The notes beneath the pieces are model-generated. The model was not told the DNA's origin, did not search any database, and worked only from the letters and a program-made list of their open reading frames with translations. Of a stretch of DNA of 64,000 nucleotides, positions 10,960 through 21,435 are shown in pieces. The number at the start of each line of letters is the position of its first letter. Position 1 is the stretch's first letter. The translations under genes were made by a program, and so were the position numbers. The DNA comes from Wenzhouxiangella sp. XN201 (lineage in GTDB: Bacteria > Pseudomonadota > Gammaproteobacteria > Xanthomonadales > Wenzhouxiangellaceae). Location: assembly GCF_011008905.1 (NCBI RefSeq), contig NZ_JAAIVI010000017.1, positions 1,589,750 through 1,653,749 on the forward strand, given 5' to 3'.

Positions 10960-12201
10960 ATGAGTGTTGAAGTCAAAGTCCCCAATCTGCCCGAATCCGT
11001 TTCGGACGCCACGGTCGCCAAATGGCACAAGAAGCCCGGCGACGCGGTCGAACGAGACGAGAATCTGGTCGACCTGGAAACCGACAAGGTGGTGCTCGAG
11101 GTACCCGCGCCGGCCGACGGCGTACTCGAGGACATCAGCGCAGAGGAAGGCGAAACCGTCACCGAAGGTCAGTTGCTGGGGAAGATGAAGGAAGGCGAGG
11201 CGCCGAGCAAGTCTGATGACGAAGCGTCCGACGACGACGGCGACGACGGGGAGTCTGAAGAAAAGTCTGAGAAGAAGGACGCCGACAAGGGCGACAAGTC
11301 CGGGCGCAAGAAGGACGAAGCGGATAAGGACGACAAGAAGTCCGGCAAGTCGAAGGGTTCGGACAAGGACCTGCCGCCCTCGGCCCGCCGACTCGCCGCC
11401 GAGAACGATCTCGACACCAGCGAGATCGAGGGCAGCGGCCGCGGCGGGCGCATTACCAAGGGCGATGTGCTCAGCCACATGGCCGGCGGTGCCACCGGCC
11501 CACGCCCGGAAGAGCGCGTAAAGATGTCGCGCCTGCGTTCACGCATCGCCGAGCGCATGAAGGAAGCACAGAACACCGCCGCAATCCTGACCTCCTTCAA
11601 CGAAGTCGATCTCAAGGCGGTGATGGACATCCGCAGCCGCTACAAGGAAGACTTCCAGAAGCGACACGGCATCAAGCTCGGTTTCATGTCCTTCTTCGTG
11701 AAGGCCGCCTGCGAGGCCCTGCAGAAACACCCGGTGGTCAACGCCTCGGTCGACGACAACGAAATCATCTACCACGGCTACCAGGACATCGGCATTGCCG
11801 TATCCACCGACCGAGGCCTGCTGGTGCCGGTGATCAGGGACGCCCACCGCATGGGCCTGGCCGAGATCGAGTTGAGTATCGCCGACTACGCCGAGAAAGC
11901 CAGGAAGGGCACGATCCAGCTCGACGACCTGCAGGGCGGAACCTTCACCATTACCAACGGCGGCGTATTCGGTTCGCTGCTGTCGACGCCGCTTCTGAAC
12001 ATGCCGCAGTCTGCGATCCTGGGCATGCACACGATCAAGGAACGTCCGGTGGCCATCGACGGTGAAATCGTCATCCGGCCGATGATGTACATCGCCCTGT
12101 CCTACGACCACCGCATCATCGACGGCAAGGACGCCGTCCAGTTCCTGGTGGCAATCAAGGAAGCGCTCGAAGACCCGGCCCGTATGCTGCTGGGGCTTTG
12201 A
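10960..12201 (+). CDS. sucB: Dihydrolipoyllysine succinyltransferase (E2 of 2-oxoglutarate dehydrogenase)
   Basis: The E2 core of the complex: it accepts the succinyl group on lipoate and forms succinyl-CoA. The order is a single lipoyl domain (1-80) with the lipoylated Lys43 in [11 protein letters not shown], a linker (about 84-137), a peripheral subunit-binding domain ([14 protein letters not shown], 139-170), and the catalytic CAT domain ending in [11 protein letters not shown] with His384 and Asp388. The linker is unusual: it is almost entirely Asp, Glu, Lys, Ser and Gly, instead of the Ala/Pro-rich linker of E. coli. It starts 7 bases after sucA. Element A1 follows its stop. Confidence 0.96.
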   Translation: MSVEVKVPNLPESVSDATVAKWHKKPGDAVERDENLVDLETDKVVLEVPAPADGVLEDISAEEGETVTEGQLLGKMKEGEAPSKSDDEASDDDGDDGESEEKSEKKDADKGDKSGRKKDEADKDDKKSGKSKGSDKDLPPSARRLAAENDLDTSEIEGSGRGGRITKGDVLSHMAGGATGPRPEERVKMSRLRSRIAERMKEAQNTAAILTSFNEVDLKAVMDIRSRYKEDFQKRHGIKLGFMSFFVKAACEALQKHPVVNASVDDNEIIYHGYQDIGIAVSTDRGLLVPVIRDAHRMGLAEIELSIADYAEKARKGTIQLDDLQGGTFTITNGGVFGSLLSTPLLNMPQSAILGMHTIKERPVAIDGEIVIRPMMYIALSYDHRIIDGKDAVQFLVAIKEALEDPARMLLGL

Positions 12202-12225
12202 GCGACTAGCACCTAAGGAGTTTTT

Positions 12226-12369
12226 GAAACCGCAGATTACGCTGATTTCCGCAGATTTTTACCATCAGCTCGGCGAAGATGGGCTCCAACGCGTGACAAC
12301 ACCACTGCGTTTCTAGAGCTTCACTTTTTCATTCTTGAATCTGCGTCAATCTGCGAAATCTGCGGTTCC
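12226..12369. repeat. CGCAGAT-arm element A1 (short, non-coding), between sucB and lpd
   Basis: Inverted arms flank an apparently non-coding core. The left arm (12226-12260) reads GAAACCGCAGATTACGCTGA and contains three tandem units of about 10 nt related to CGCAGATT, spaced 9 then 10. The right arm (about 12332-12369) is its inverse, three units ending GCGGTTCCC. The core of about 75 bases shows no ORF and no similarity to other cores. The element begins 24 bases after the sucB stop and ends before an intact ribosome-binding site (AAGGAAAG) for lpd, so the operon remains readable. The RNA could fold into a long imperfect hairpin. Confidence 0.85.
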
Positions 12370-12398
12370 CAAGAAAACCAAATCTCAAGGAAAGAAAA

Positions 12399-13826
12399 AT
12401 GGCTGACAAGGAATTCGATCTGATCGTTATCGGCGGCGGACCCGGCGGGTACGTGGCCGCCATTCGCGCCGCGCAGCTCGAGATGAAGGTGCTGCTGGTC
12501 GACGATCGGCAAAACGATGACGGCAAGCCCGCCCCGGGCGGTACCTGCCTGAATATCGGCTGCATTCCGTCCAAGGCCCTGCTGGATTCGTCGAAACATT
12601 TCGTACACGTGAAGGACGACTACGCCGACCACGGCATCAATGTCGAGAAAGTCAGTATCGACGTCGAGAGAATGCTCAAGCGCAAGGACGGCGTGGTCAA
12701 GCAGCTCACCGGCGGCGTCAACCAGCTGCTGAAGGCCAACAAGGTCGAGTTCGTCAATGGCCGTGGCAAGCTGCTGGCCGATCGCGAGGTGGAGCTTTCC
12801 CCGCATGAGGGCGATGCCTTCACTGCCAAGGGCAAGCACGTTTTGCTCGCTGCCGGCTCTGTGTCCTTCTCGATCCCGAATGTCGAGATCGACGGCGAAA
12901 CCATTGTCGACAATGTCGGCGCACTGGAATTTTCCGAAGTGCCCAAGCGCCTGGGCGTGATCGGCGCCGGCGTGATCGGCCTGGAAATGGGCAGTGTGTG
13001 GTCACGCCTGGGCAGTGAAGTCATGCTGTTCGAGGCCATGGACGAATTGCTGCCGACCATCGACAAGGACATGTCGCGGCTAGCGGCACGCGAGTTCAAG
13101 AAGCAAAAGCTCGACATCCGCCTGGGCGCCAAGGTGTCCGGCGCCGAGATCAAGGACGGCAAGGTGACCGTCACCTTCGAGGATTCTGATGGGGAACACA
13201 GCGAGACCTTCGACAAACTGCTGGTGGCCGTCGGCCGCAAGGCGGCCAGCGAGGGCCTGCTGGCCGAGGATTGTGGCGTAAAGCTGACCGACCGCGGCCA
13301 GGTCGAGGTCGACGATCACTGTCGCAGCTCGGCCGAGAACGTGTGGGCCGTCGGCGACCTCGTGCGCGGCCCGATGCTCGCCCACAAGGCCTCTGAAGAA
13401 GGTATCGCGGTGGTCGAGACCATCGCCGGCGGCCATGGTCACTTCGGCCACGACACCGTGCCCTGGGTGATCTACACCGACCCGGAAATCGCATGGGTCG
13501 GCAAGACCGAAAGGCAGCTCAAGGACGAAGGCGTCGAATACCGCGCCGGCAATTTCCCGTTTGCCGCCACCGGCCGCGGCCTGGCCATGGGCGATGCCCC
13601 CGGCGCCGTGAAAGTCATCGCCGACGCCGAAAGCGACCGGGTGCTCGGTGTGCAGATCATCGGCCCCAACGCCTCCGAGTTGATCGCCGAATGCGTGGTG
13701 ACGATGGAGTTCGCCGGCGCAAGCGAGGATCTGGCCCGCATCATCCACGCCCACCCGACCCTGTCGGAGGCCGTGCACGAAGCGGCCCTGGCCGTGGACA
13801 AGCGCGCTATTCACAAGGCTAATTGA
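12399..13826 (+). CDS. lpd: Dihydrolipoyl dehydrogenase (E3)
   Basis: This FAD-dependent E3 reoxidises dihydrolipoamide for the 2-oxoglutarate complex, and probably also for pyruvate dehydrogenase and the glycine cleavage system. The order is FAD-binding IGGGPGGYVAA (11-21), the redox disulfide in GGTCLNIGC (Cys50, Cys55), the NAD-binding GAGVIGLEMGSVW segment, the second FAD motif WAVGDLVRGPML, and the C-terminal active-site dyad His452-Glu457 in HAHPTLSE. The 475 residues are normal. A strong SD sequence (AAGGAAAG) lies just before the ATG, downstream of element A1. Element A2 follows the stop. Confidence 0.97.
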   Translation: MADKEFDLIVIGGGPGGYVAAIRAAQLEMKVLLVDDRQNDDGKPAPGGTCLNIGCIPSKALLDSSKHFVHVKDDYADHGINVEKVSIDVERMLKRKDGVVKQLTGGVNQLLKANKVEFVNGRGKLLADREVELSPHEGDAFTAKGKHVLLAAGSVSFSIPNVEIDGETIVDNVGALEFSEVPKRLGVIGAGVIGLEMGSVWSRLGSEVMLFEAMDELLPTIDKDMSRLAAREFKKQKLDIRLGAKVSGAEIKDGKVTVTFEDSDGEHSETFDKLLVAVGRKAASEGLLAEDCGVKLTDRGQVEVDDHCRSSAENVWAVGDLVRGPMLAHKASEEGIAVVETIAGGHGHFGHDTVPWVIYTDPEIAWVGKTERQLKDEGVEYRAGNFPFAATGRGLAMGDAPGAVKVIADAESDRVLGVQIIGPNASELIAECVVTMEFAGASEDLARIIHAHPTLSEAVHEAALAVDKRAIHKAN

Positions 13827-13841
13827 TGACGTTGAGTTCTT

Positions 13842-13926
13842 GAAACCGCAGATTACGCAGATTGACACAGATTTGATTGGAAGCTTCATATTCCAATCTG
13901 CGCAAATCTGCGAAATCTGCGGTTTC
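13842..13926. repeat. CGCAGAT-arm element A2 (short), between lpd and the acuI-like gene
   Basis: This 85-base element consists almost only of two inverted arms. The left arm is GAAACCGCAGATTACGCAGA followed by TTGACACAGATTT; the right arm is its inverse, ending GCGGTTTC. Unit spacing is 9 then 10 in both arms, the same subtype as A1 and A4. The core is only about 18 bases. It sits 15 bases after the lpd stop and 23 bases before the next start, whose SD (AAGGAAG) is left intact. Confidence 0.87.
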
Positions 13927-13949
13927 ATCGAACGCCGCAAGGAAGATCA

Positions 13950-14954
13950 GTGAGCAGTACTCCCGATAAGTTCCGAGCATTCCGCATCGACGACGACGAG
14001 GACGGCTATCGCGCCGAGCTGGTCGAGCAATCGATCGACGCGCAGACCGAGGGCGATGTCGTCATCCGGGTCGCCTACTCCAGCGTCAACTACAAGGACG
14101 CGCTGGCCGCCAGCGGCAAGGGCAAGATCCTGCGAAAGTTTCCGCTCAACGGCGGAATCGACGCGGCCGGTACGGTGGTGGCATCCGAGAGCGATGCCTT
14201 TTCAGAAGGCGACGAGGTCCTGATCACCGGCAGCGGCCTGTCGGAAACACGCGACGGCGGCTACAGCGAATACCTGCGCGCACCCTCCGACTGGCTGGTG
14301 CCGCTTCCGGAAGGCCTCAACCTGCACGAGGCGATGATCCTGGGCACGGCCGGCTTTACCGCCGCCCTGGGCCTGTGGCGAATGGAAGCCAACGGGCAAA
14401 CGCCCGACATGGGTCCGATTGCGGTAACTGGCGCCTCCGGCGGAGTGGGATCGCTCGCCGTCGACATCTACTCGAAGGCCGGCTATGAGGTCAGCGCAAT
14501 TTCCGGCAAGGAAGACGAGTTCGAGTGGCTGCATGAGCTGGGCGCATCGCAGTGCATTTCCCGCCACGAGCTCTACTGGCCGGAATCTCCCCTGGCCTCG
14601 GCACAGTTCGCCGGCGCCCTCGACAGTGTCGGTGGCGACACCCTCTCCGGACTGACCCGCGTGATCAAGCCCTGGGGCAACATCGCCGCGTGTGGCATGG
14701 CCGGCGGCATCGGCCTCAACACCACGGTCATGCCCTTCATCATTCGCGGGATCGGCCTGCTGGGCATCAATTCGGCCGGCTGCCCCTACCCGATCCGCAA
14801 GGAAATCTGGCAGCGCCTGGCTGGCGACTGGCGACCCCGGCACCTCGATCGCATCGCCGCCGAGCCGGTCGACCTGGAATCCCTGGACTCGGCATTCGAA
14901 AAACTGCTGGCCGGAAACGGACGTGGCCGGATCGTCGTGCGCGTGGGCGAATGA
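13950..14954 (+). CDS. YhdH/AcuI-type quinone oxidoreductase (acryloyl-CoA reductase family)
   Basis: A 334-residue MDR-superfamily NADPH-dependent reductase without the structural-zinc cysteines. The family motifs are YSSVNYKDALAASGKGKI, FPLNGGIDAAGTV, the nucleotide-binding VTGASGGVGSLAVDI, and INSAGCPYPIRKEIWQRLAGDW near the C-terminus. These fit YhdH/AcuI, whose characterised members reduce acryloyl-CoA to propionyl-CoA. Whether that is the substrate here is not shown by context. The start is GTG at 13950, preceded by AAGGAAG. Confidence 0.85.
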   Translation: MSSTPDKFRAFRIDDDEDGYRAELVEQSIDAQTEGDVVIRVAYSSVNYKDALAASGKGKILRKFPLNGGIDAAGTVVASESDAFSEGDEVLITGSGLSETRDGGYSEYLRAPSDWLVPLPEGLNLHEAMILGTAGFTAALGLWRMEANGQTPDMGPIAVTGASGGVGSLAVDIYSKAGYEVSAISGKEDEFEWLHELGASQCISRHELYWPESPLASAQFAGALDSVGGDTLSGLTRVIKPWGNIAACGMAGGIGLNTTVMPFIIRGIGLLGINSAGCPYPIRKEIWQRLAGDWRPRHLDRIAAEPVDLESLDSAFEKLLAGNGRGRIVVRVGE

Positions 14955-15029
14955 GGAAGAATCGGGTCGATTCGGGTATGATGAGCATCTGCCGATTTCG
15001 AGCTCACAATCGATAAACAAGGGATACTC

Positions 15030-15395
15030 ATGGCCAAGATTCTGATCGTGGACGACTCCGAAACCCATCTGTACTCGCTCCAGAAAATTGTCGAGGGCGG
15101 CGGCCACGAAGTGATAACCGCCACCAGCGGCGAGGAAGGCGTCGAGCAGGCCAAGGGGCACTTGCCTGACGTGATCCTGATGGACATCGTCATGCCCGGG
15201 CTCAATGGTTTCCAGGCCACTCGACGCATCGGCAAGGACGAATCCACCGCCAATATCCCGATCATTTTCGTGACCACGAAAGATCAGGAAACGGATCGCA
15301 TCTGGGGCATGCGCCAGGGCGCAGCCGCGTATATCACCAAGCCGGTCGACAAGAAGGAACTGCTCAAGGCAATCGACAGCGCCCTGTCTGCCTGA
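15030..15395 (+). CDS. pilH: Type IV pilus response regulator PilH
   Basis: A stand-alone CheY-like receiver (121 residues) that acts with PilG in the Pil-Chp chemosensory pathway controlling twitching motility and cAMP signalling. The acidic pocket is Asp9/Asp10, the phosphoacceptor is Asp52 in ILMDIVMPGLNGFQATR, and VTTKDQETDR and the conserved Lys104 in YITKPVD follow. The string LMDIVMPGLNGFQATR plus TKDQETD is characteristic of PilH rather than PilG. No other pil/chp genes are in the window. The peroxiredoxin gene starts 2 bases after its stop. Confidence 0.88.
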   Translation: MAKILIVDDSETHLYSLQKIVEGGGHEVITATSGEEGVEQAKGHLPDVILMDIVMPGLNGFQATRRIGKDESTANIPIIFVTTKDQETDRIWGMRQGAAAYITKPVDKKELLKAIDSALSA

Positions 15396-15397
15396 GA

Positions 15398-15889
15398 ATG
15401 ACGATCGAGGTCGGTGAGCGGGTACCGGAAGCGACGCTGACCGTGATGACACCGGAAGGACCTTCCGGACTGTCGACCAACACACTTTTTGGCACCGGGA
15501 CCAGCGTCATTTTCGCGGTCCCCGGGGCATTCACGCCGACCTGCTCGGCTCGGCATCTGCCCGGCTTTGTCGAGCGCGCCACCGACATTCTCGCTGCCGG
15601 CGCCGACCGCATCGTGTGCATCGCCGTCAATGATGTCTTCGTGATGAACGCCTGGGGTCAATCAGCCGGGGTCGGCGAGCACATCGTGATGGCAGCCGAC
15701 GGCAACGCCGAGCTCACCCTCGCGCTCGGTCTCGAAAAAGACGCCAGTTCGTTTGGCATGGGGCTTCGCTCACAGCGCTACGCCATGATCGTGCGCGACG
15801 GCGTCGTCAAGCACCTCATGGTCGAAGCCCCGGGCGAGTTCAGGGTCTCGAGCGCGGATTCCACGCTCGATAGACTGCGCTCGGAGTGA
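15398..15889 (+). CDS. Prx5/AhpE-type peroxiredoxin (thiol- or glutaredoxin-dependent)
   Basis: A 163-residue Prx5-family thiol peroxidase that reduces H2O2 and organic peroxides. The peroxidatic cysteine is Cys49 within VPGAFTPTCSARHLPGF; VNDVFVMNAWG and LGLEKDASSFGMGLRSQRY are family landmarks. A second cysteine, Cys74, sits in RIVCIAVNDV; whether it acts as a resolving residue is uncertain. It lies 2 bases after pilH, so the two are probably one transcript, and it converges on the DUF2909 gene. Confidence 0.9.
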   Translation: MTIEVGERVPEATLTVMTPEGPSGLSTNTLFGTGTSVIFAVPGAFTPTCSARHLPGFVERATDILAAGADRIVCIAVNDVFVMNAWGQSAGVGEHIVMAADGNAELTLALGLEKDASSFGMGLRSQRYAMIVRDGVVKHLMVEAPGEFRVSSADSTLDRLRSE

Positions 15890-15892
15890 CAT

Positions 15893-16123
15893 TCAGCCTT
15901 CCGATGGATAACGGACGGGGTTGACGCCCTGCGGCTCGATCCAGCCGAGCTGAAATCCAATCCAGAGCAGGATCACCAGTCCCAGCGACAGGCCGACCCG
16001 CCAGCTCAGCCGGCGCACGGTCCGATCCCCATCGCCGGAATCCTTCACCAGGAAATAGAAGCTGGACGCCAGGGTGTAGAGAATGACGAGAAATGCAGCG
16101 ATGATCAGGATCTTGCTGGCCAA
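15893..16123 (-). CDS. DUF2909-like twin transmembrane protein of the cytochrome oxidase cluster
   Basis: A 76-residue protein with two membrane helices (about 4-25, ILIIAAFLVILYTLASSFYF, and 40-56, LSLGLVILLWIGFQLGW) separated by a short charged loop, and with C-terminus PSEG. Proteins of this shape occupy the slot before SURF1 on the opposite strand in many gammaproteobacterial aa3-oxidase clusters; the function is unknown. I place the start at the TTG at 16123 because GGAG lies about 7 bases upstream and the hydrophobic segment begins there. An open frame extends to 16231 without similarity. Confidence 0.68.
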   Translation of the reverse strand: MASKILIIAAFLVILYTLASSFYFLVKDSGDGDRTVRRLSWRVGLSLGLVILLWIGFQLGWIEPQGVNPVRYPSEG

Positions 16124-16152
16124 GACGTGACTCCAGAGTGACACCACCCCAT

Positions 16153-16158
16153 TATAAT
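16153..16158. promoter_or_regulatory. Palindromic -10 box shared by divergent DUF2909 and SURF1 genes
   Basis: ATTATAAT at 16151-16158 is self-complementary, so it presents TATAAT to both strands in the 46-base gap between the two divergent starts. On the plus strand the SURF1 ATG (16170) is only 12 bases downstream, predicting an almost leaderless mRNA. Confidence 0.4.
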
Positions 16159-16169
16159 GGTCCGCTGTG

Positions 16170-16895
16170 ATGCGCGCGCTTCGATCCCTCTCGGTTCGTC
16201 TACTGCCCCACCTGGCCGCCGCCGGGGTCATCCTGCTGTGTGTTCATCTGGCTAACTGGCAATTTGACCGCGCAGCCTACAAGCGCGATCTGGTCGAAGG
16301 CTGGGAACAGGCACCCGCCCTTGCGCTGGAAACCGCCGCGAGCCAAGCGCAGGAGGGACCGATACAGGTCGACGCCCGCGGACGCTTCGACAATCAGCGC
16401 CTGATCCTGCTCGACAACCAGGTCCGGGCCGGCCAGGCGGGCGTTCACGTCTATACCCCTTTCATGCCCGGCGGCCAGGACAAGACCTGGCTGGTCAATC
16501 GGGGCTGGCATGCCCTGCCCGACCGCAGCGCCGGCCTTCCCGCCATCGAAACACCGGGCGACACGATGTCGATCACCGGCCGCCTGGTCGATGCGCCCCG
16601 GGTGGGCCGTCAACTGGGCGAGGCACGGGCACTCGATGCCGAGGACTGGCCCCAGCTGGTCACCTACCTCGATCTCGAGCGGGTGGCGGAAGCCCTCGGG
16701 CACGGGCTGGGCGACCGGGTTATCCTGCTCGACCCCGAGCATCCCGCCCATCTCACCGGCGACCCCTGGCGGCCTGTGGTATTCGGCCCTGACCGGCACC
16801 GGGCGTATGCCTGGCAATGGATCACCATGGCCGTGGTCGTCTTCCTGATCTGGATTTTCCTGACCTGGCGCTGGCTGGGAAGCCTTCGAAAATGA
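16170..16895 (+). CDS. SURF1 family cytochrome oxidase assembly protein
   Basis: SURF1 assists haem a insertion into subunit I of cytochrome c oxidase. The 241-residue protein has the SURF1 layout: an N-terminal membrane helix (about 13-30), a periplasmic domain with HLANWQFDRAAYKRDLVEGW, and VYTPFMPGG...TWLVNRGWHALPDR, then a C-terminal helix (YAWQWITMAVVVFLIWIFL). The start is the ATG at 16170; a GTG is just before it. The stop overlaps the next gene as ATGA. Confidence 0.9.
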   Translation: MRALRSLSVRLLPHLAAAGVILLCVHLANWQFDRAAYKRDLVEGWEQAPALALETAASQAQEGPIQVDARGRFDNQRLILLDNQVRAGQAGVHVYTPFMPGGQDKTWLVNRGWHALPDRSAGLPAIETPGDTMSITGRLVDAPRVGRQLGEARALDAEDWPQLVTYLDLERVAEALGHGLGDRVILLDPEHPAHLTGDPWRPVVFGPDRHRAYAWQWITMAVVVFLIWIFLTWRWLGSLRK

Positions 16896-17473
16896 CCAAA
16901 AAAACGACTTTCATTGCCGTACTGCTTGTCTTTTTCACGCCGGTGCTGCTGGCCGTGCTGCTCAACAGCCAGTGGCTGGACTGGCGCCCGGGCGAGACCC
17001 GAAATCACGGCGAACTGATCACCCCGCCGCCGCGACTTGATGACTTCGAGCTCCAGACTGCAGCGGGAATCCGCTTCAGCCGCGAGGATCTGGCCGGCCA
17101 GTGGCAATTGCTCCACTACCGTTCGGGAAACTGCGGCGAGGACTGTCTCGACGCCCTGTACTGGATGCGCCAGGTTCGCACGGCGCAAGACCGTCACCAA
17201 CCGGAAATCGGGCTGATGCTGGTCAGCGAATCGCGCCTGAATGCGGCCACGCTGACGGCGATCGACGAATTGGCCACGGACATCCGGGTGGTGCACGCCG
17301 AGGCCGGTCTGGCGCTTGCGCAAAGCCTGCCCGACCGCGGTTCTGAGGCAATCAGCTACATCGTCGATCCCGACGGCCATATAATATTGCGATATCCGCC
17401 CGAGGCGGAATTCAATGGCATGCGGCGCGATCTCAAGCGCTTGCTCACCTGGACCCAGACCGGGCCCCAATAG
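16892..17473 (+). CDS. Sco-like membrane-anchored protein of cytochrome oxidase cluster
   Basis: A 193-residue protein with one N-terminal membrane helix (7-25) and a periplasmic thioredoxin-like domain. It carries a CxxxC pair, Cys81 and Cys85 in [18 protein letters not shown], resembling the copper/thiol site of Sco1/SenC, and ends with the [17 protein letters not shown] strand typical of that fold. It sits in the slot after SURF1 where many gammaproteobacteria carry a conserved protein of unknown function. The ATG overlaps the SURF1 stop (ATGA). A copper or thiol role in oxidase assembly is inferred. Confidence 0.75.
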   Translation: MTKKTTFIAVLLVFFTPVLLAVLLNSQWLDWRPGETRNHGELITPPPRLDDFELQTAAGIRFSREDLAGQWQLLHYRSGNCGEDCLDALYWMRQVRTAQDRHQPEIGLMLVSESRLNAATLTAIDELATDIRVVHAEAGLALAQSLPDRGSEAISYIVDPDGHIILRYPPEAEFNGMRRDLKRLLTWTQTGPQ

Positions 17474-17505
17474 GCCCGGCACATCGATATCCCCGGCCAC
17501 TACGC

Positions 17506-18416
17506 ATGACCGCAGCGACTGCATCAATCTGGCAGCGAACGCGCTTCTTTCTGGGCCTGTGCAAGCTCAGAGTGGTGGCGCTGATCGTATTCACAGCGAT
17601 CGTCGGCATGGCGCTGGCCGTACCCGGCATGATCCCGCTCGACGCCCTGGTCTGGGGCACGCTCGGTATCGGCATGGCAGCGGCTTCGGCGGCGGCCATC
17701 AACCACCTGCTCGACGAACGCGCCGACCGCATCATGGTGCGCACCCGCAATCGGCCGTTGCCGACCAACCAGCTCAACCGCCGCCAGGCCCTGGTGTTTG
17801 CCCTGGTACTGGCCGCGCTCTCCATGCTGATTCTCAGCCTGCTGGTCAATCCGCTCACGGCCGTGCTGACCTTCGCCAGCCTGATCGGCTATGCCGTGGT
17901 CTACACCGCCTGGCTCAAGCGGGCCACGCCACAGAACATCGTCATCGGCGGCGCCGCCGGGGCGGCCCCGCCTGTGCTGGGCTGGGTCGCCGTGACCGGC
18001 GAGGTACACGCCCACGCCCTGATCCTGTTCCTGATCGTGTTTGTCTGGACACCACCGCATTTCTGGGCCCTGGCGATTCACCGCCGGCATGATTACGCCG
18101 CGGCCGATGTGCCCATGCTGCCGGTCACCCACGGCGTCGCCTTCACCCGCTGGCAGATTCTGTTCTACACCATCATCCTCGTGCTGGTCACCCTGCTGCC
18201 CTGGCTGACCGGCATGAGCGGCCTGGCCTACCTGGCCGGGGCGATGATTCTCAACCTCGGCTTCCTGGGCTATGCCGTCGCCATCATGCGCTCCGACAAC
18301 GAGCAGCTGACGATGCACATGTTCAACTACTCGGTGGTCTACCTGATGGCGCTGTTCGCCTTCCTGCTGGTCGACCACTACCTGTTCAAGACTTCCGCGC
18401 AAGGATTGTTGCTGCA

Positions 18417-18420
<4 letters not shown>
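17506..18420 (+). CDS. ctaB: Protoheme IX farnesyltransferase (haem O synthase)
   Basis: CtaB/CyoE transfers a farnesyl group to haem b to make haem o. The 304-residue protein is a UbiA-superfamily polytopic membrane prenyltransferase: the first Asp-rich site is [20 protein letters not shown], the second is [16 protein letters not shown], with [14 protein letters not shown] between them. About eight or nine hydrophobic helices are visible. The usual partner ctaA (haem a synthase) is missing from the expected position just upstream. The gcvP ATG overlaps the stop as ATGA. Confidence 0.93.
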
Positions 18421-21329
<2,909 letters not shown>

Positions 21330-21344
21330 ACCCGGTATGAATTA

Positions 21345-21425
21345 AACCGCAGATGAACGCTGATTAACGCAGATGGAAAAATACTTTTCTCTTATCTGCG
21401 TTGATCTGCGTTCATCTGCGGTTCC
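21345..21425. repeat. CGCAGAT-arm element A3 (short), between convergent gcvP and tricorn genes
   Basis: An 81-base element. The left arm is AACCGCAGATGAACGCTGAT plus TAACGCAGATGG; the right arm is its inverse, ending CTGCGGTTCC. Units are spaced 10 and 10 and are of the GATGAA type, as in the gene-bearing copy A5, not the GATT type of A1/A2/A4. The core is about 17 bases, A/T rich. It lies 15 bases after the gcvP stop and about 10 bases from the stop of the convergent protease gene, where a hairpin could act as a two-way terminator. Confidence 0.86.
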
Positions 21426-21435
21426 AAATTGAAAT

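Noticed and set aside
8556-11162. 868-codon minus-strand ORF opposite sucA and sucB
   Set aside because: Shadow of two well-recognised genes; composition and lack of motifs fit antisense GC-frame bias.
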